53,853 nucleotides of DNA, taken from contig MGTZ01000021.1 in NCBI GenBank assembly GCA_001799715.1, positions 51,846-105,698 of the forward strand, written 5' to 3'. Source of the DNA: Elusimicrobia bacterium GWB2_63_16. GTDB taxonomy: Bacteria > Elusimicrobiota > Elusimicrobia > Elusimicrobiales > UBA9959. Under the pieces are notes generated by a model. That model searched no databases. It saw only the letters and a program-made list of their open reading frames with translations, and had not been told where the DNA came from. Positions within the stretch are counted from its first letter, which is position 1, and each line of letters opens with the position of its first letter. Made by a program: the position numbers and the translations under genes. Positions 42,310 through 51,585 of the stretch are shown here, piece by piece.

Positions 42310-43371
42310 ATGCAGAGAACACAGGAAATGACCAGCGTGCAGCCGGACTGGGAGAATTTCTATCCCCGCCCCATCTCTGAAAAAACGCCCTTCTTTTCGC
42401 GCGACGGGCGCGTTTACGACTGCCTGTTCGCCCAGCAGCTCAACCGCGACCTGCTGACGCTCCTGTTCCGCACGGCCGACCGCCTGCGCGAGGTGACTCA
42501 GCATAAGGACGGCGCCGACTACATCTCCGGCCTGCTCTCCGATAAGCGCGCCATGCTTTACTTCGCGCAGCCCTCCACCCGCACCTTCATGTCCTTCCTC
42601 AACGCCTGCCACATCCTGGGCGTGAAGACCTCCGAGATCCGCGACACCAGCACCTCCTCCGAGGTCAAAGGCGAGACCCCCGAGGACACCGTGCGCACCT
42701 TCTCGAGCTACGTGGACATGATCATCATGCGCCACCCCACGCCGGGCTTCGTGGAGAAGACGGCCTGGCTGATGAACCGCACGGGCCGCCCGGTGCCGAT
42801 CATCAGCGGCGGCTCCGGCAAGGACCAGCATCCCACGCAGGCGCTGCTCGACACCTACACGCTCTACCGCAGCTTCAACGGCGACATGGACGGCAAACAT
42901 ATCGTGATGGTGGGCGATCTCAAGCGTGGCCGCACCGTGCGGTCGCTCTCCTACCTGATGAAGAACTACAACAAGATCTCCCTCTCCTTCGTCTCGCCCA
43001 AGGAGTTCCGCATGGAGTCCGACATCCTCGACTTCCTCAAGCGCCACAATATCCCGTTCCAGGAGACCGAGGACTTCAAGGGCGTGATGAAGACGGCCGA
43101 CGCCATCTACATGACGCGCATCCAGGACGAGCACGACAAGTCCGGCGAAAGCAAGGGCGTGGATTACTCCCCCTTCTACTTCAGACAGGAGCACCTCAAG
43201 GACATAAAGAAGACCTGCGTGATCATGCACCCGCTGCCGCGCCGCCACGAGATAGAGGTGAGCGTGGACGACGACCCGCGCGCCGTGTTCTGGCGGCAGG
43301 AGCGCAACGGCATGTGGGCCCGCGCGGCCCTGATGGCCTATATCTTCGGCGTGGACGGTAAGATCCGCTAA
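42310..43371 (+). CDS. pyrB: Aspartate carbamoyltransferase catalytic subunit
   Basis: A 353-residue transcarbamoylase, about 40 residues longer than the usual PyrB because of an N-terminal extension. The carbamoyl-phosphate site Ser89-Thr-Arg-Thr92 (PSTRTFMSF), HPTQALLD (about 177-184), GDLKRGRTVRSL and MHPLPRRHEI are present; the GDLKxGRTVxSL and HPLPR motifs favour aspartate over ornithine as second substrate. It makes carbamoyl aspartate in pyrimidine synthesis. No pyrI is adjacent. AAGGAG lies before the ATG; inverted repeat C follows 4 nt after the stop. Confidence 0.93.
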   Translation: MQRTQEMTSVQPDWENFYPRPISEKTPFFSRDGRVYDCLFAQQLNRDLLTLLFRTADRLREVTQHKDGADYISGLLSDKRAMLYFAQPSTRTFMSFLNACHILGVKTSEIRDTSTSSEVKGETPEDTVRTFSSYVDMIIMRHPTPGFVEKTAWLMNRTGRPVPIISGGSGKDQHPTQALLDTYTLYRSFNGDMDGKHIVMVGDLKRGRTVRSLSYLMKNYNKISLSFVSPKEFRMESDILDFLKRHNIPFQETEDFKGVMKTADAIYMTRIQDEHDKSGESKGVDYSPFYFRQEHLKDIKKTCVIMHPLPRRHEIEVSVDDDPRAVFWRQERNGMWARAALMAYIFGVDGKIR

Positions 43372-43375
43372 AATA

Positions 43376-43415
43376 GGGACAGCGCCCTGTTATCTCAATA
43401 CTAGGGCGCTGTCCC
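43376..43415. repeat. Perfect inverted repeat C (13-nt arms) after pyrB
   Basis: GGGACAGCGCCCT (43376-43388) and AGGGCGCTGTCCC (43403-43415) are exact reverse complements around a 14-nt loop. It lies 4 nt after the pyrB stop. Only the GGGAC/GTCCC tips match elements A and B. Confidence 0.88.
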
Positions 43416-43506
43416 CAATAAAAAGCCGCGCGCGGGGCTAACTCCCTCGGGTTTCTCTGCTAAGCTATATGTGACCTTGCAGTTCCGGTTTAGGAGGCGC
43501 TTAAAC

Positions 43507-44394
43507 ATGAAGAACTTCTTTTTACCGCTTTTCCTGGCCGCGGCGCTGATGCCGTCGGCGGCCGCAGCAGAAGGCCGCTTCGGCGACGCCGTGGCCGCCT
43601 TGCGGAGACAGCCTGCCGGCACACCGGAACAGGCCGTCATCAATGTCCTGAAATATATGCGGCACAGCCTCGTCCTTGATCCGGACGTTCCCTTCCAGCG
43701 CGAGCCCCATGCCTGGACGGGGCGAGAGGTGATCGAGGCCGGCACCGTTAACGGCTGCGTGGAGGCGGCAAAGGCGTTCTTCGCCCTCTCCCGGGCCGCT
43801 TATCCGAAATTCAGGCTGGTCTACCTGGACTCCTTCAATTCAGCCCGCCCTGACGGCGGCCACGCGGTGGTGGAGGCCGCCGCCTCCGACGGACGGGCGT
43901 ATATTGTGGACACCTCCGCGTTCCCGAGAATGCCTGGCGCGTTCAGGCTGACCGACAAGGACCTTTCCAGGCCCGTGCCATTCAATCCCAAGTACACGGG
44001 AAAAGTCCTGCAGTTCAACAAAAGCGTAGACGTTTTCGCCACGCATGAAGGCGGCAGGTACCTGCTCTACGTCTACCCCTACGGCACAGTCTTCGGCCCT
44101 CTGAAGGAAAAACGCGAGTTCGGCACCCTGGAGGAGATGAACCGCGCCCTCGGAAAATACCCCGCCGCCGTGGTCGACGCGGCCTACCTCCGGGACAAAG
44201 GCATTGCGCTGCAGTACCTGGACACCGGCAGGTCCGCCTTCCTGTTCGCCGGGGCCAGGCACGTGGTCTATACCTGCTATACCAGGCTCCCCTATCCCGA
44301 CAACGCTTTGGAGGTGGAGGCCGTCGCGCGGGAGGCCTATGCCGGGACAGGAGCAGCCGGCACCTGCAACCGCGCCGCGCTCCGCCGCCCTTAA
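43507..44394 (+). CDS. Secreted transglutaminase-like cysteine protease family protein
   Basis: Start chosen at 43507 because AGGAGG lies just upstream and a signal peptide begins there (LPLFLAAALMPSAAAA): 295 residues. Cys84 (NGCVEAAKAFFALSRA), His119 (DGGHAVVEA) and Asp135 (IVDTSAF) form the transglutaminase/papain-like triad in the right order and spacing. Thus it may cleave or crosslink peptides, or handle cell-wall material, in the periplasm. A C-terminal beta-rich part (about 160-290) is of unknown type. Monocistronic; terminator downstream. Confidence 0.78.
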   Translation: MKNFFLPLFLAAALMPSAAAAEGRFGDAVAALRRQPAGTPEQAVINVLKYMRHSLVLDPDVPFQREPHAWTGREVIEAGTVNGCVEAAKAFFALSRAAYPKFRLVYLDSFNSARPDGGHAVVEAAASDGRAYIVDTSAFPRMPGAFRLTDKDLSRPVPFNPKYTGKVLQFNKSVDVFATHEGGRYLLYVYPYGTVFGPLKEKREFGTLEEMNRALGKYPAAVVDAAYLRDKGIALQYLDTGRSAFLFAGARHVVYTCYTRLPYPDNALEVEAVAREAYAGTGAAGTCNRAALRRP

Positions 44395-44409
44395 CGCCGC
44401 ACCCGACAA

Positions 44410-44436
44410 AAAGCCCCCGGTTTTGCCGGGGGCTTT
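44410..44436. terminator. Bidirectional intrinsic terminator
   Basis: AAAGCCCCCGG (44410-44420) and CCGGGGGCTTT (44426-44436), perfect stem with a TTTTG loop and a T-rich tail, between two convergent genes. Confidence 0.92.
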
Positions 44437-44457
44437 CTTTTATCGGGCCGACTGGGC

Positions 44458-46758
44458 TTAGTCGCTGAGCACGGTGGGGTCGGCGAAGCGGTCGCGCAGG
44501 GCGTTGGCGTTGCCCAGCTGCTCGCCGTAGCCGGCCTGCAGGTTATTGTTGTACATGTCGTAGCTGTTGGCGATGTTCTCCTCGCCCTTGATGCGCTTGT
44601 CGGTACGGAGGTCCATCTTGGCGTAGATGTCCTTCACGTCCACGAGCTGTATCAGCACCTGCATCATGTTCTCGTAGCCCACGCGGCTCTTGCCTTTGCC
44701 GCCCAGCACCTGGGAGAGGCGCGCGGCGCGGGCCTTCTGGTCGCCCTCCTCGCGCACGCTGGCTATGTCGGCGATGATGCGGGAGGCGTTGGTGCAGAAG
44801 GAATTGACCACGGAGAGCGGGTCGAAGCTGTCGTCCTGGCGCTCGTAGTCGCTGAGGATCTTGCGGGCGGCCTTCCAGTCGTAATCCACCTTGCCCTCTT
44901 TGTCCATCTTGAAGAGGTGGCGGACCTTCTCGAGGATCTCGCGGTCCAGGCCTTCCATCACGTTGAGCACGGCCTTCATCACGCTGATGGCGGGGGCCAC
45001 CAGGATGGAGTTCACGGCCTTCTGCGTGAAGACCAGGGAGAAGGACATCAGCGCGGATTTATAGCGCTTGCTGTCGAGCACCGGGTTGCCCCACTCGTCG
45101 GTCTCGGTGGAGTTCGCCGGGTCGAGCCTGGGGAACAGCGAGTTCGCGTCCACCATGAAGTCCTTGTTGACGCCGTTGCCCTGCACGCCGGCGAACTTCA
45201 GGATCTCGTTCATGTTCTCCACCATGCCGCGGGCGTCGCGCTCGTCGTGCTTGATGTACCCCTCGTAGCGCTGGTAGACCACGGCGGCGTCGGACACCTT
45301 GCCGCCCTTGTCCTCGTAGTTGACCACGTAGAAGTTCTGGTTGGTGTTGTGCTTGAAGATCTTGCCCACTATCGGGATATTGATGTTGCTGACCGACTGG
45401 TTCTTGGAGGCGTTGTGCACGTGCAGCACCTGGTCGCTGTCGGTGGTCTGGTAGCGGTCGTAGCGCTGGCCGGAATTGGATTCGCTGTGCATCACCACGG
45501 GCAGCACGATGTTCATGCCGTTGGAGGTGCCGTTGAAGTGGTTGGCGCCGGCGAAGGTGGAGTTAAGCCCCAGGCCCTGCGAGGCGACTTCGTCCACCTG
45601 CTGCATGGCGGCGGCGCCGGCGGCGTTGTCGTCCATGTCGGTGAAGTCGTTAAAGCGCACGCCCATCTCGATGAGGCGCTTGATGATGCTGAGGTCGCCC
45701 TTCAGGAAGTCGACCAGCTTGGCGACCTGCTGGGGGTTCTTGGGGTCGATGATGAATTCGAGCAGCAGTTTCTTGCCCTTGGCGCGGCTGTGGGAAACCC
45801 CGAACTTGAGGGCTATGTACTTGTTGAATTCCTTAACGATGCTCTTGTTGATCTCTTTGCCCAGGGCCTCGATGAAATAGGATTCGGCTTCCGGCAGACC
45901 TATCATGCCGGCGTCGAAGGAGGTGCCCACGGAGGCGCCGGCGCTCTTGACGGTGATGCGGTCCAGGCGGATGCGCATGCGCAGGCGGTTCTCGTCCATC
46001 TTGAAGAGGGTGACGGAGGGCTTCATCTCCTTGGAGGTACCCAGCGAGAAGGCCACGTTAAGCCAGGGCTGCACCGGGTAGCCCAGGCCGCCGCTGACGC
46101 CCAGGTACATGCGGGCGGGGAATTTCCAGATCTCATTGACCTTCATCTCGCCTATGCGCTTCTCGTTGATGGGGAGGATGGTCTTTACTTTGCGCAGGTC
46201 GGCCAGCTTCAGCAGGTTCTTGCAGTACTTGCTCTCTTCGGTCTTGCGCACCACCACCGACTTGCCCTCGAGGCCGCCGGAGAAACCGATGTTGAAAGCG
46301 TTGCCGTTGACGTTGAAGATGTCGGTAAAGGTGTGACCGGCGTTCAGTTTCACGCCCACTTCGTCGATCACGGCGATCTTGTTGTCCGGGTACTGCTTCA
46401 TGTAGCGCTTGAACTTGCCTTCCACGCCGGCGATGTCGGCAATGTCGAAGCCGGCTTCGATCGGGATCTCCACGTCTTTACAGATGTCGTCGAAAACGTC
46501 GCTCTTGAGGTCTTCCCAGAAGTGCAGCAGCTCGTTGTTGCCGGGCTGGGGCTGGGAGGGCTGGGCCTCGGGAGCTTTGGGATCCGGCACGCCGGCGGCG
46601 CCGGAGCGCAGGCCGTTCACCAGGTCGGCCATGGAGCCTTTGTCGGCTCCCTCGAAGAAGGAAGAGAAGTCATTAGCGCGGGCCGGCGCGTTCAGCGCGC
46701 AGACCAGCGAGAGGAAAACTACCGCGGATTTGATGGTGGTGGTTTTTTCGTGATTCAT
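44458..46758 (-). CDS. Large secreted protein of unknown family
   Basis: A 766-residue protein with a signal peptide (VVFLSLVCALNAPARAN, cleavage near 29). A Pro/Gln-rich linker (about 60-73) precedes a mixed alpha/beta body with few cysteines. One segment (about 165-260) has strand pairs such as MYLGVSGGLGYPVQPW and RLRMRIRLDRITVK that could be part of a beta barrel or BPI/TULIP-like fold; from about 560 it is mostly helical (SVMKAVLNVMEGLDREILEKV). No enzyme motif seen. The start has no Shine-Dalgarno and a TAAACT hexamer lies 7 nt upstream. Divergent from the FnIII gene. Possibly lineage-specific. Confidence 0.6.
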   Translation of the reverse strand: MNHEKTTTIKSAVVFLSLVCALNAPARANDFSSFFEGADKGSMADLVNGLRSGAAGVPDPKAPEAQPSQPQPGNNELLHFWEDLKSDVFDDICKDVEIPIEAGFDIADIAGVEGKFKRYMKQYPDNKIAVIDEVGVKLNAGHTFTDIFNVNGNAFNIGFSGGLEGKSVVVRKTEESKYCKNLLKLADLRKVKTILPINEKRIGEMKVNEIWKFPARMYLGVSGGLGYPVQPWLNVAFSLGTSKEMKPSVTLFKMDENRLRMRIRLDRITVKSAGASVGTSFDAGMIGLPEAESYFIEALGKEINKSIVKEFNKYIALKFGVSHSRAKGKKLLLEFIIDPKNPQQVAKLVDFLKGDLSIIKRLIEMGVRFNDFTDMDDNAAGAAAMQQVDEVASQGLGLNSTFAGANHFNGTSNGMNIVLPVVMHSESNSGQRYDRYQTTDSDQVLHVHNASKNQSVSNINIPIVGKIFKHNTNQNFYVVNYEDKGGKVSDAAVVYQRYEGYIKHDERDARGMVENMNEILKFAGVQGNGVNKDFMVDANSLFPRLDPANSTETDEWGNPVLDSKRYKSALMSFSLVFTQKAVNSILVAPAISVMKAVLNVMEGLDREILEKVRHLFKMDKEGKVDYDWKAARKILSDYERQDDSFDPLSVVNSFCTNASRIIADIASVREEGDQKARAARLSQVLGGKGKSRVGYENMMQVLIQLVDVKDIYAKMDLRTDKRIKGEENIANSYDMYNNNLQAGYGEQLGNANALRDRFADPTVLSD

Positions 46759-46828
46759 TACAGATAGTTTATCGCAAATAAGGCTTTTTCATAAGAGGCC
46801 AAGTGCCCAGCCCGGCTTTGTATTAATG

Positions 46829-46896
46829 CCCAGGCCCACGTAGGCCCCCCCGGCCCCCCGGCCTGGGTCTTCTGGCCCGCGCCCCCGCCAGCGGGG
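46829..46896. repeat. C-run and inverted-repeat region between divergent genes
   Basis: CCCAGGCC (46829-46836) and GGCCTGGG (46860-46867) flank runs of seven and six C; a second stem CCCCGC-CA-GCGGGG lies at 46883-46896. The minus strand is G-run-rich and might form a quadruplex. The 250-nt gap also holds a TATAAT at 46939-46944, about 60 nt before the FnIII gene. Confidence 0.5.
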
Positions 46897-46938
46897 CCCA
46901 TACTAGTACTTAATAAGCGCGTTTATATAAGAAAAGTG

Positions 46939-46944
46939 TATAAT
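46939..46944 (+). promoter_or_regulatory. -10 element for the FnIII/PorV operon
   Basis: TATAAT in an AT-rich tract, expected start near 46951, leader of about 60 nt with a GCGGT/ACCGC stem. No clear -35. Confidence 0.4.
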
Positions 46945-47011
46945 CAGTTTCGGCGGTAAAGTATTTCACCGCGAAGTTTTAAGGGGTTTGGCTCATCCAG
47001 AGGTATATTCG

Positions 47012-50000
47012 ATGAAAAGAACAGGATTTCTATCCTTAATATTGCCGCTTTTATTGATTTGGGCCGCAGGTACGGCTCATGCGGCAGTCTCAAAAACCTC
47101 CAAAAGAGTAATCCGCCTGGTTTCCAATCCAGCCATCACAGTAGTACCGGGCTTCACGGCCGGGGCAAGTGCCACCACGGCTCTACAATGGAGCTGGTCC
47201 ACTGGCTCGTTCACCGGCTCCGGCTTGACCGGCTATAAACTCTATACCTCCAGCGCGGCTGGCACCCACATATCTCTCGCGCTCAACACCAGCTATTATA
47301 TTGATACCGGCCTGGAAGCGAACAAGGCCTATACGCGCTGGCTTACGGTCTACGATGCCACCGAAGAAGGCAGCGACACTGAGCACCTGCAGAAGTATAC
47401 CTACGCCATCCCGCCGGCTGAAATAGCTATCTCCTCGGATGCCCCTACGGCCGCCCCGACCGTCAACTCCCTCTCCCTGCCTTGGGCCAGGCTCACCGAC
47501 ACCATTGTTTCCACCAGCGCCTACGTGGAGATACCGCCCGCGTACTGGTTCCCCAACACGGTGCACGCAAGCGCCTACGTGGTGGAATGCTCCACCGACG
47601 GCGGGGCGACCTATGTCCGCAACCGGGCCTTCTTCGTGCCGTGGAACACCTTCCCCACCCTTAGCAACCGGCATTACATGATAAGGGTAGGCGCCGTGAA
47701 CGGCGACGAAGAGCTGACCCCTGGAGTTTACAGCGCCACCAGGACCTTCACGACCCCACCGCTTACTCCGGAGAACTTCACGGCCGTGGCCATCTCCTCC
47801 TACTCCATCCAATGGCGCTGGGGCAAGGATATATTCGCGGGGACAGATATCACCGGCTTCAAAGTTTACCATTCCACCATCGCGGCGGAAGACGTGCTGC
47901 CGGAAGCCGGTGATATCGGGGAACCTGTGGCCACGCTGGGGGCCAATACCAGCTACTGGACCGAGGTTTACGTGGACAGCGCAGCGGTCCTTACGGCGAA
48001 CTCGCGCCATACGCGCTGGATCAAGGCCGTGGGCTACCTTGAAAGTGAAAAATCCGCCACCCTCCAGAAGTACACATATGCCATAGCCCCCGGCTCCGCG
48101 ACTGCGGTATGGCTTGACCCGGATCCTTATTGGGTGGCCCATGTCCAAGAGCAATCCCTCTCCCTCAACTGGCCGATTATCGGGGTATCCTCCACGGTAT
48201 TCGGTGACCAATGGCGCCTGGGCATAGCCTCCCAGTACGTGATGTATCATTCTACCGTCTCCGGCTTCACGGTGGCAGTGACATCGACGATAGCGGGTTC
48301 GCCCCCGCAGTCCGTAACGGGCCTGACGGATAACACCAAATACGACCTGCGTATAGGCGCCATCAACGGCGACGGTGAACAGACGCCTGATGACGCCATG
48401 AATCCGTATGCTTTCAGCCAGACCTACAGAGTGATGACCCGTCCCGAGCCCCCATCCAACTACACCTGCGGCTCCTGGACGGATACGGCCATGCGCTGCA
48501 CCTGGTCCACCTCCACCTACGTCAACGCGGACTATATCGAAGGCTACAGCTTGGGAAAGCTTCGTGTTTGCCACGCCTCGGACGGCTCGCCGGTCGACTG
48601 CTGGAACCCCTTGGATTCCCTGGCCGGAGTGGCCAGCCATGAATACAGCCTGGACTACCTGGAAACCAACAGCACGCACACCATCTCCATCTGGGTGAAC
48701 CAGCAGGACCCCGCCTGGGTGGCGGGCAACCCCCATTTTGACGCGAGCCCTAAGGAATGGGAGTACTATTACTACAACTTCGGCAGCTACCGGCTGGATA
48801 AGGGCGGTGCCACCTTCGCCACGCCGCCCAGCGATGTAGCCTTTGACACCGTCACGGCGCGGTCAATAAGCATCTGGTGGAAGCATCCGGAAGTCCCGGC
48901 CACCTCCTACAGGATAGAGCGCGCCACCACCACGAAGGAAGCCGGCCCCTGGGTCTTCGTCTCCAGCTCTACCGGCAACAGGTATATAGACAGCGACCTG
49001 ACCCCGCTTACCACCTATTCCTACCGCTTAGGCGCGATCAACCTGCTGGGCGTACAGACCACCGGGCTTGCGGCCGCTACAAACGGCCAGCGCCGCGACT
49101 ACAGCTTCCTCAGCAGCACAATGACGAAGCACACGTCGCCGGCGATCTACGGCGTCGCCTACGGCACCAGCGCCATCTCCTGGTCCTGGACCGACAGTAC
49201 CGCCGGCGTGCTTTCCTACAACATCTACGACTCCACCTACGGCCTGCTCACTTCCGGTCTGGCCCCCTCTGCCACCTTCTGGCTGGAGGTGAACCTCTCG
49301 AGCGCCAACACCAGTTATACCCGCAATATCGCCTCACTGCGGGCCGACACCGGCGTCGGCGAGTACGGCGAAGTTTCGGCCGTCACCTTAGCCAACCCCC
49401 CGGCGGCGCTGGCCGCCACAGCTACGGGCCATCACAGCATATCTCTCGCCTGGTCCGGCAACGGCGGCACGCGCTACAGCCTTTCGCGCTCACCGGACCT
49501 GCTCACCTGGACGCCGCTGAAAACCTGGAGCGATGCGCTCACTTCCGCCGCGATCACGGACTCAGGCCTCCAACTGGATACCACCTATTATTACTCGGTA
49601 AGCGCATACAACTCCGAAGGCCGCGTTTCGCTTTCCAGCGCCACTTCGGCCGCTATCCTCACGCTGGGGCTTCCCGCCGGAGTAACCGCCGTCTATTCCA
49701 CGGCCACTATCGCACAGTCAATAACAGCCCCGCTGCCCGGCGTGGGCCAGGTCGCGGTGTCGCTACCGGCCGGGGCGATTACCGAAAACGGTTATGTCCG
49801 CGTAAGCACCAGCGCGGCCACAGTGCCGGTGGATATCTCAAAGGCCTCGCTTGACGCGGCAACGCTAGCCTTCGCGCCGAACGCAGTAGTTACCGGGTCC
49901 ATCCTCGAGTTGCACTACTACAACCTGTTCGGCGCCGCCATGACTGGCAACTTCGCCAGCCCGGCAAGAGTGGCCATCACGTACACCGACGCCAACGGCG

Positions 50001-50488
50001 ACGGCGTACTTGACGGGGTAACGCCGCAGGCCCCCGTCGACACGCTAAAACTCCTCTCCCTGGACACCACAGCGGGGGAATGGGTTCCGTTGAGAGATTC
50101 CTTTATCGACAGGACGGGCAAGACGGTATACTCCGACATAAGTCATTTTTCGTTCTACTCGCTCGGCAGCATTATCTCCGCGGCCGGCGAACTGGAGGAC
50201 AGCTTCGCCTACCCGAACCCCTACAGGCCCGGCAGTTCCGGCAGCTTCGGGAACACCTCCTTTGGCGAGGGGATTGTCTTTGAATCCCTACCGGCCAGAT
50301 CCAGGATCAAGATCTATAACACGGCAGGCGGTTTGGTAAGGGAAGTATCCGACGGCGACGGTGACGGACGCTGCCTGTGGGATGGCAGGAACTCCAACGG
50401 AACCGCCGCGGCCTCAGGTGTATACATCTACCTGGTGAACTCCCCGGCAGGCGGGAAAAAGACAGGACGCATATCCATCATCAGGTAA
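47012..50488 (+). CDS. Secreted FnIII-repeat surface protein with type IX-like C-terminal domain
   Basis: The frame opens at a TTG at 46988, but the ATG at 47012 has AGAGG upstream and starts a proper signal peptide (MKRTGFLSLILPLLLIWAAG): 1158 residues. About seven fibronectin III-like repeats follow, with recurring signatures (TAVAISSYSIQWRW, TSAISWSWTDSTAG, LATNTSYTR-type strands). About 890-1050 is a ZU5/FlgD-like region. The last ~90 residues (from YPNPYRPGSSG to GVYIYLVNSPAGGKKTGRIS) match the type A sorting tail of type IX secretion substrates. The following gene encodes a PorV-like protein, the shuttle that such tails use. Codon third positions seem less GC-biased than the neighbours. 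Confidence 0.82.
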   Translation: MKRTGFLSLILPLLLIWAAGTAHAAVSKTSKRVIRLVSNPAITVVPGFTAGASATTALQWSWSTGSFTGSGLTGYKLYTSSAAGTHISLALNTSYYIDTGLEANKAYTRWLTVYDATEEGSDTEHLQKYTYAIPPAEIAISSDAPTAAPTVNSLSLPWARLTDTIVSTSAYVEIPPAYWFPNTVHASAYVVECSTDGGATYVRNRAFFVPWNTFPTLSNRHYMIRVGAVNGDEELTPGVYSATRTFTTPPLTPENFTAVAISSYSIQWRWGKDIFAGTDITGFKVYHSTIAAEDVLPEAGDIGEPVATLGANTSYWTEVYVDSAAVLTANSRHTRWIKAVGYLESEKSATLQKYTYAIAPGSATAVWLDPDPYWVAHVQEQSLSLNWPIIGVSSTVFGDQWRLGIASQYVMYHSTVSGFTVAVTSTIAGSPPQSVTGLTDNTKYDLRIGAINGDGEQTPDDAMNPYAFSQTYRVMTRPEPPSNYTCGSWTDTAMRCTWSTSTYVNADYIEGYSLGKLRVCHASDGSPVDCWNPLDSLAGVASHEYSLDYLETNSTHTISIWVNQQDPAWVAGNPHFDASPKEWEYYYYNFGSYRLDKGGATFATPPSDVAFDTVTARSISIWWKHPEVPATSYRIERATTTKEAGPWVFVSSSTGNRYIDSDLTPLTTYSYRLGAINLLGVQTTGLAAATNGQRRDYSFLSSTMTKHTSPAIYGVAYGTSAISWSWTDSTAGVLSYNIYDSTYGLLTSGLAPSATFWLEVNLSSANTSYTRNIASLRADTGVGEYGEVSAVTLANPPAALAATATGHHSISLAWSGNGGTRYSLSRSPDLLTWTPLKTWSDALTSAAITDSGLQLDTTYYYSVSAYNSEGRVSLSSATSAAILTLGLPAGVTAVYSTATIAQSITAPLPGVGQVAVSLPAGAITENGYVRVSTSAATVPVDISKASLDAATLAFAPNAVVTGSILELHYYNLFGAAMTGNFASPARVAITYTDANGDGVLDGVTPQAPVDTLKLLSLDTTAGEWVPLRDSFIDRTGKTVYSDISHFSFYSLGSIISAAGELEDSFAYPNPYRPGSSGSFGNTSFGEGIVFESLPARSRIKIYNTAGGLVREVSDGDGDGRCLWDGRNSNGTAAASGVYIYLVNSPAGGKKTGRISIIR

Positions 50489-50521
50489 CCAGCCGGGGCT
50501 GTTGCCCGGAGGAGAATATTT

Positions 50522-51472
50522 ATGTTTAAAGTTTTAATACCAGCTCTATTCACCGCGCTCCTGCTCCCGACCGCCGGCCACGCGGGGGAAGAGGGATATT
50601 CCGGAGCGCAGTTCCTCCGCCTCGGAGGCGGGGCAAGGGCCGCAGCCATGGGAGATTCGGCCGCGGCCAGCGGCGGAGCACAGGCGATGTTCCACAATCC
50701 CGCAGGCCTGACCGGGGCCGTTGCGACCGAGCTGCTCTTTTCCCATGCCAAGTGGATCGCGGACCTGAATTATTCCAACCTGGCGGCGGTACGGAACAGC
50801 CCCGGAGGCGCGTACGGCCTGGCCGTCAGCTACCTCTCCTTCCCGTCAACCGATAAGTACGACAGGCTGGGCAACAAGTTATCAGAAAGCTATTCCGCCT
50901 CCGATATGTCCGCGGCCGTTGGTTTTGCCAGAAAGTTCGGTGCCGCCACAGACCTTGGGGTCAGCGTGAAATACGTGCGCAGCGTCCTGGAGGATGAAAC
51001 AGCAACGGCGGCAGCCGCCGACGTGGGTTTCAGACATGAGGCGATAAAGGACAAACTCCGCTTAGGTCTAGCCCTGCAGAACGCGGGCACAAAGCTCAGG
51101 TACATAGAAGCGCAGTCCCGCCTCCCGCTGACGCTAAGATTTGGAGGAGAATACACTCTCCACTTGCCCCATGAGGATGGCATGCGCAAGCACATTACAT
51201 TCGCCACAGAATTTAGCCACCTGAAGGATGCGGGCGTTTATGCCGGGGCCGGTATAGAGTTCGGCACTAGTTACGACAAAGGGAACCACTTCGCCATGCG
51301 CCTGGGCTATCGGACTAACAAGCTCGGCAGCGCGTCAGGGATTTCCGCCGGCCTGGCCGTGGACATGAAATCCTCCATAGCGGAATACGCCTACGCGCCC
51401 ATGGGCGATCTGGGCAACACGCACAGGCTTTCTTTAACCGTTAAATTCGGCAAGCAACCCGGCGTGAAATAA
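50522..51472 (+). CDS. PorV/PorQ-like outer-membrane protein
   Basis: A 316-residue protein with signal peptide (PALFTALLLPTAGHAG) and a 14-strand-type beta barrel. The N-terminal GAQFLRLGGGARAAAMGDS and AMFHNPAGLTG are the signature of the PorV/PorQ (UPF0164) family. In Bacteroidota PorV carries type IX cargo from the translocon to the attachment complex. Here it is 33 nt after a protein with a type IX-like tail, GGAGGAG before the ATG. No SprA/PorT/PorL homologue is in the window, so a full system is not shown. Confidence 0.87.
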   Translation: MFKVLIPALFTALLLPTAGHAGEEGYSGAQFLRLGGGARAAAMGDSAAASGGAQAMFHNPAGLTGAVATELLFSHAKWIADLNYSNLAAVRNSPGGAYGLAVSYLSFPSTDKYDRLGNKLSESYSASDMSAAVGFARKFGAATDLGVSVKYVRSVLEDETATAAAADVGFRHEAIKDKLRLGLALQNAGTKLRYIEAQSRLPLTLRFGGEYTLHLPHEDGMRKHITFATEFSHLKDAGVYAGAGIEFGTSYDKGNHFAMRLGYRTNKLGSASGISAGLAVDMKSSIAEYAYAPMGDLGNTHRLSLTVKFGKQPGVK

Positions 51473-51504
51473 AGCAGTCCCGCCCGAGTGTACTCAATAT
51501 CACC

Positions 51505-51532
51505 TTGAAATTCCCCCAGGTTCTGGTATAAC
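51505..51532 (+). promoter_or_regulatory. Promoter for the response regulator
   Basis: TTGAAA (51505-51510), 16-nt spacer, and an extended -10 TGG-TATAAC (51527-51532); start near 51539, leaving a leader of about 80 nt. Confidence 0.65.
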
Positions 51533-51543
51533 GTACTTGAGGG

Positions 51544-51585
51544 GCAGCGGCCGTAACGACAAGCAGGGCTTGGTCGTTAGGCTGC
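51544..51585 (+). promoter_or_regulatory. Long hairpin in the response-regulator leader
   Basis: GCAGC pairs with GCTGC (51544-51548 and 51581-51585), enclosing TAACGAC/GTCGTTA (51554-51560 and 51573-51579) and AAGC/GCTT. It lies between the promoter and the AAGGAGG site of the gene and has no T-run, so it is a candidate stabilising or regulatory leader rather than a terminator. Confidence 0.5.
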
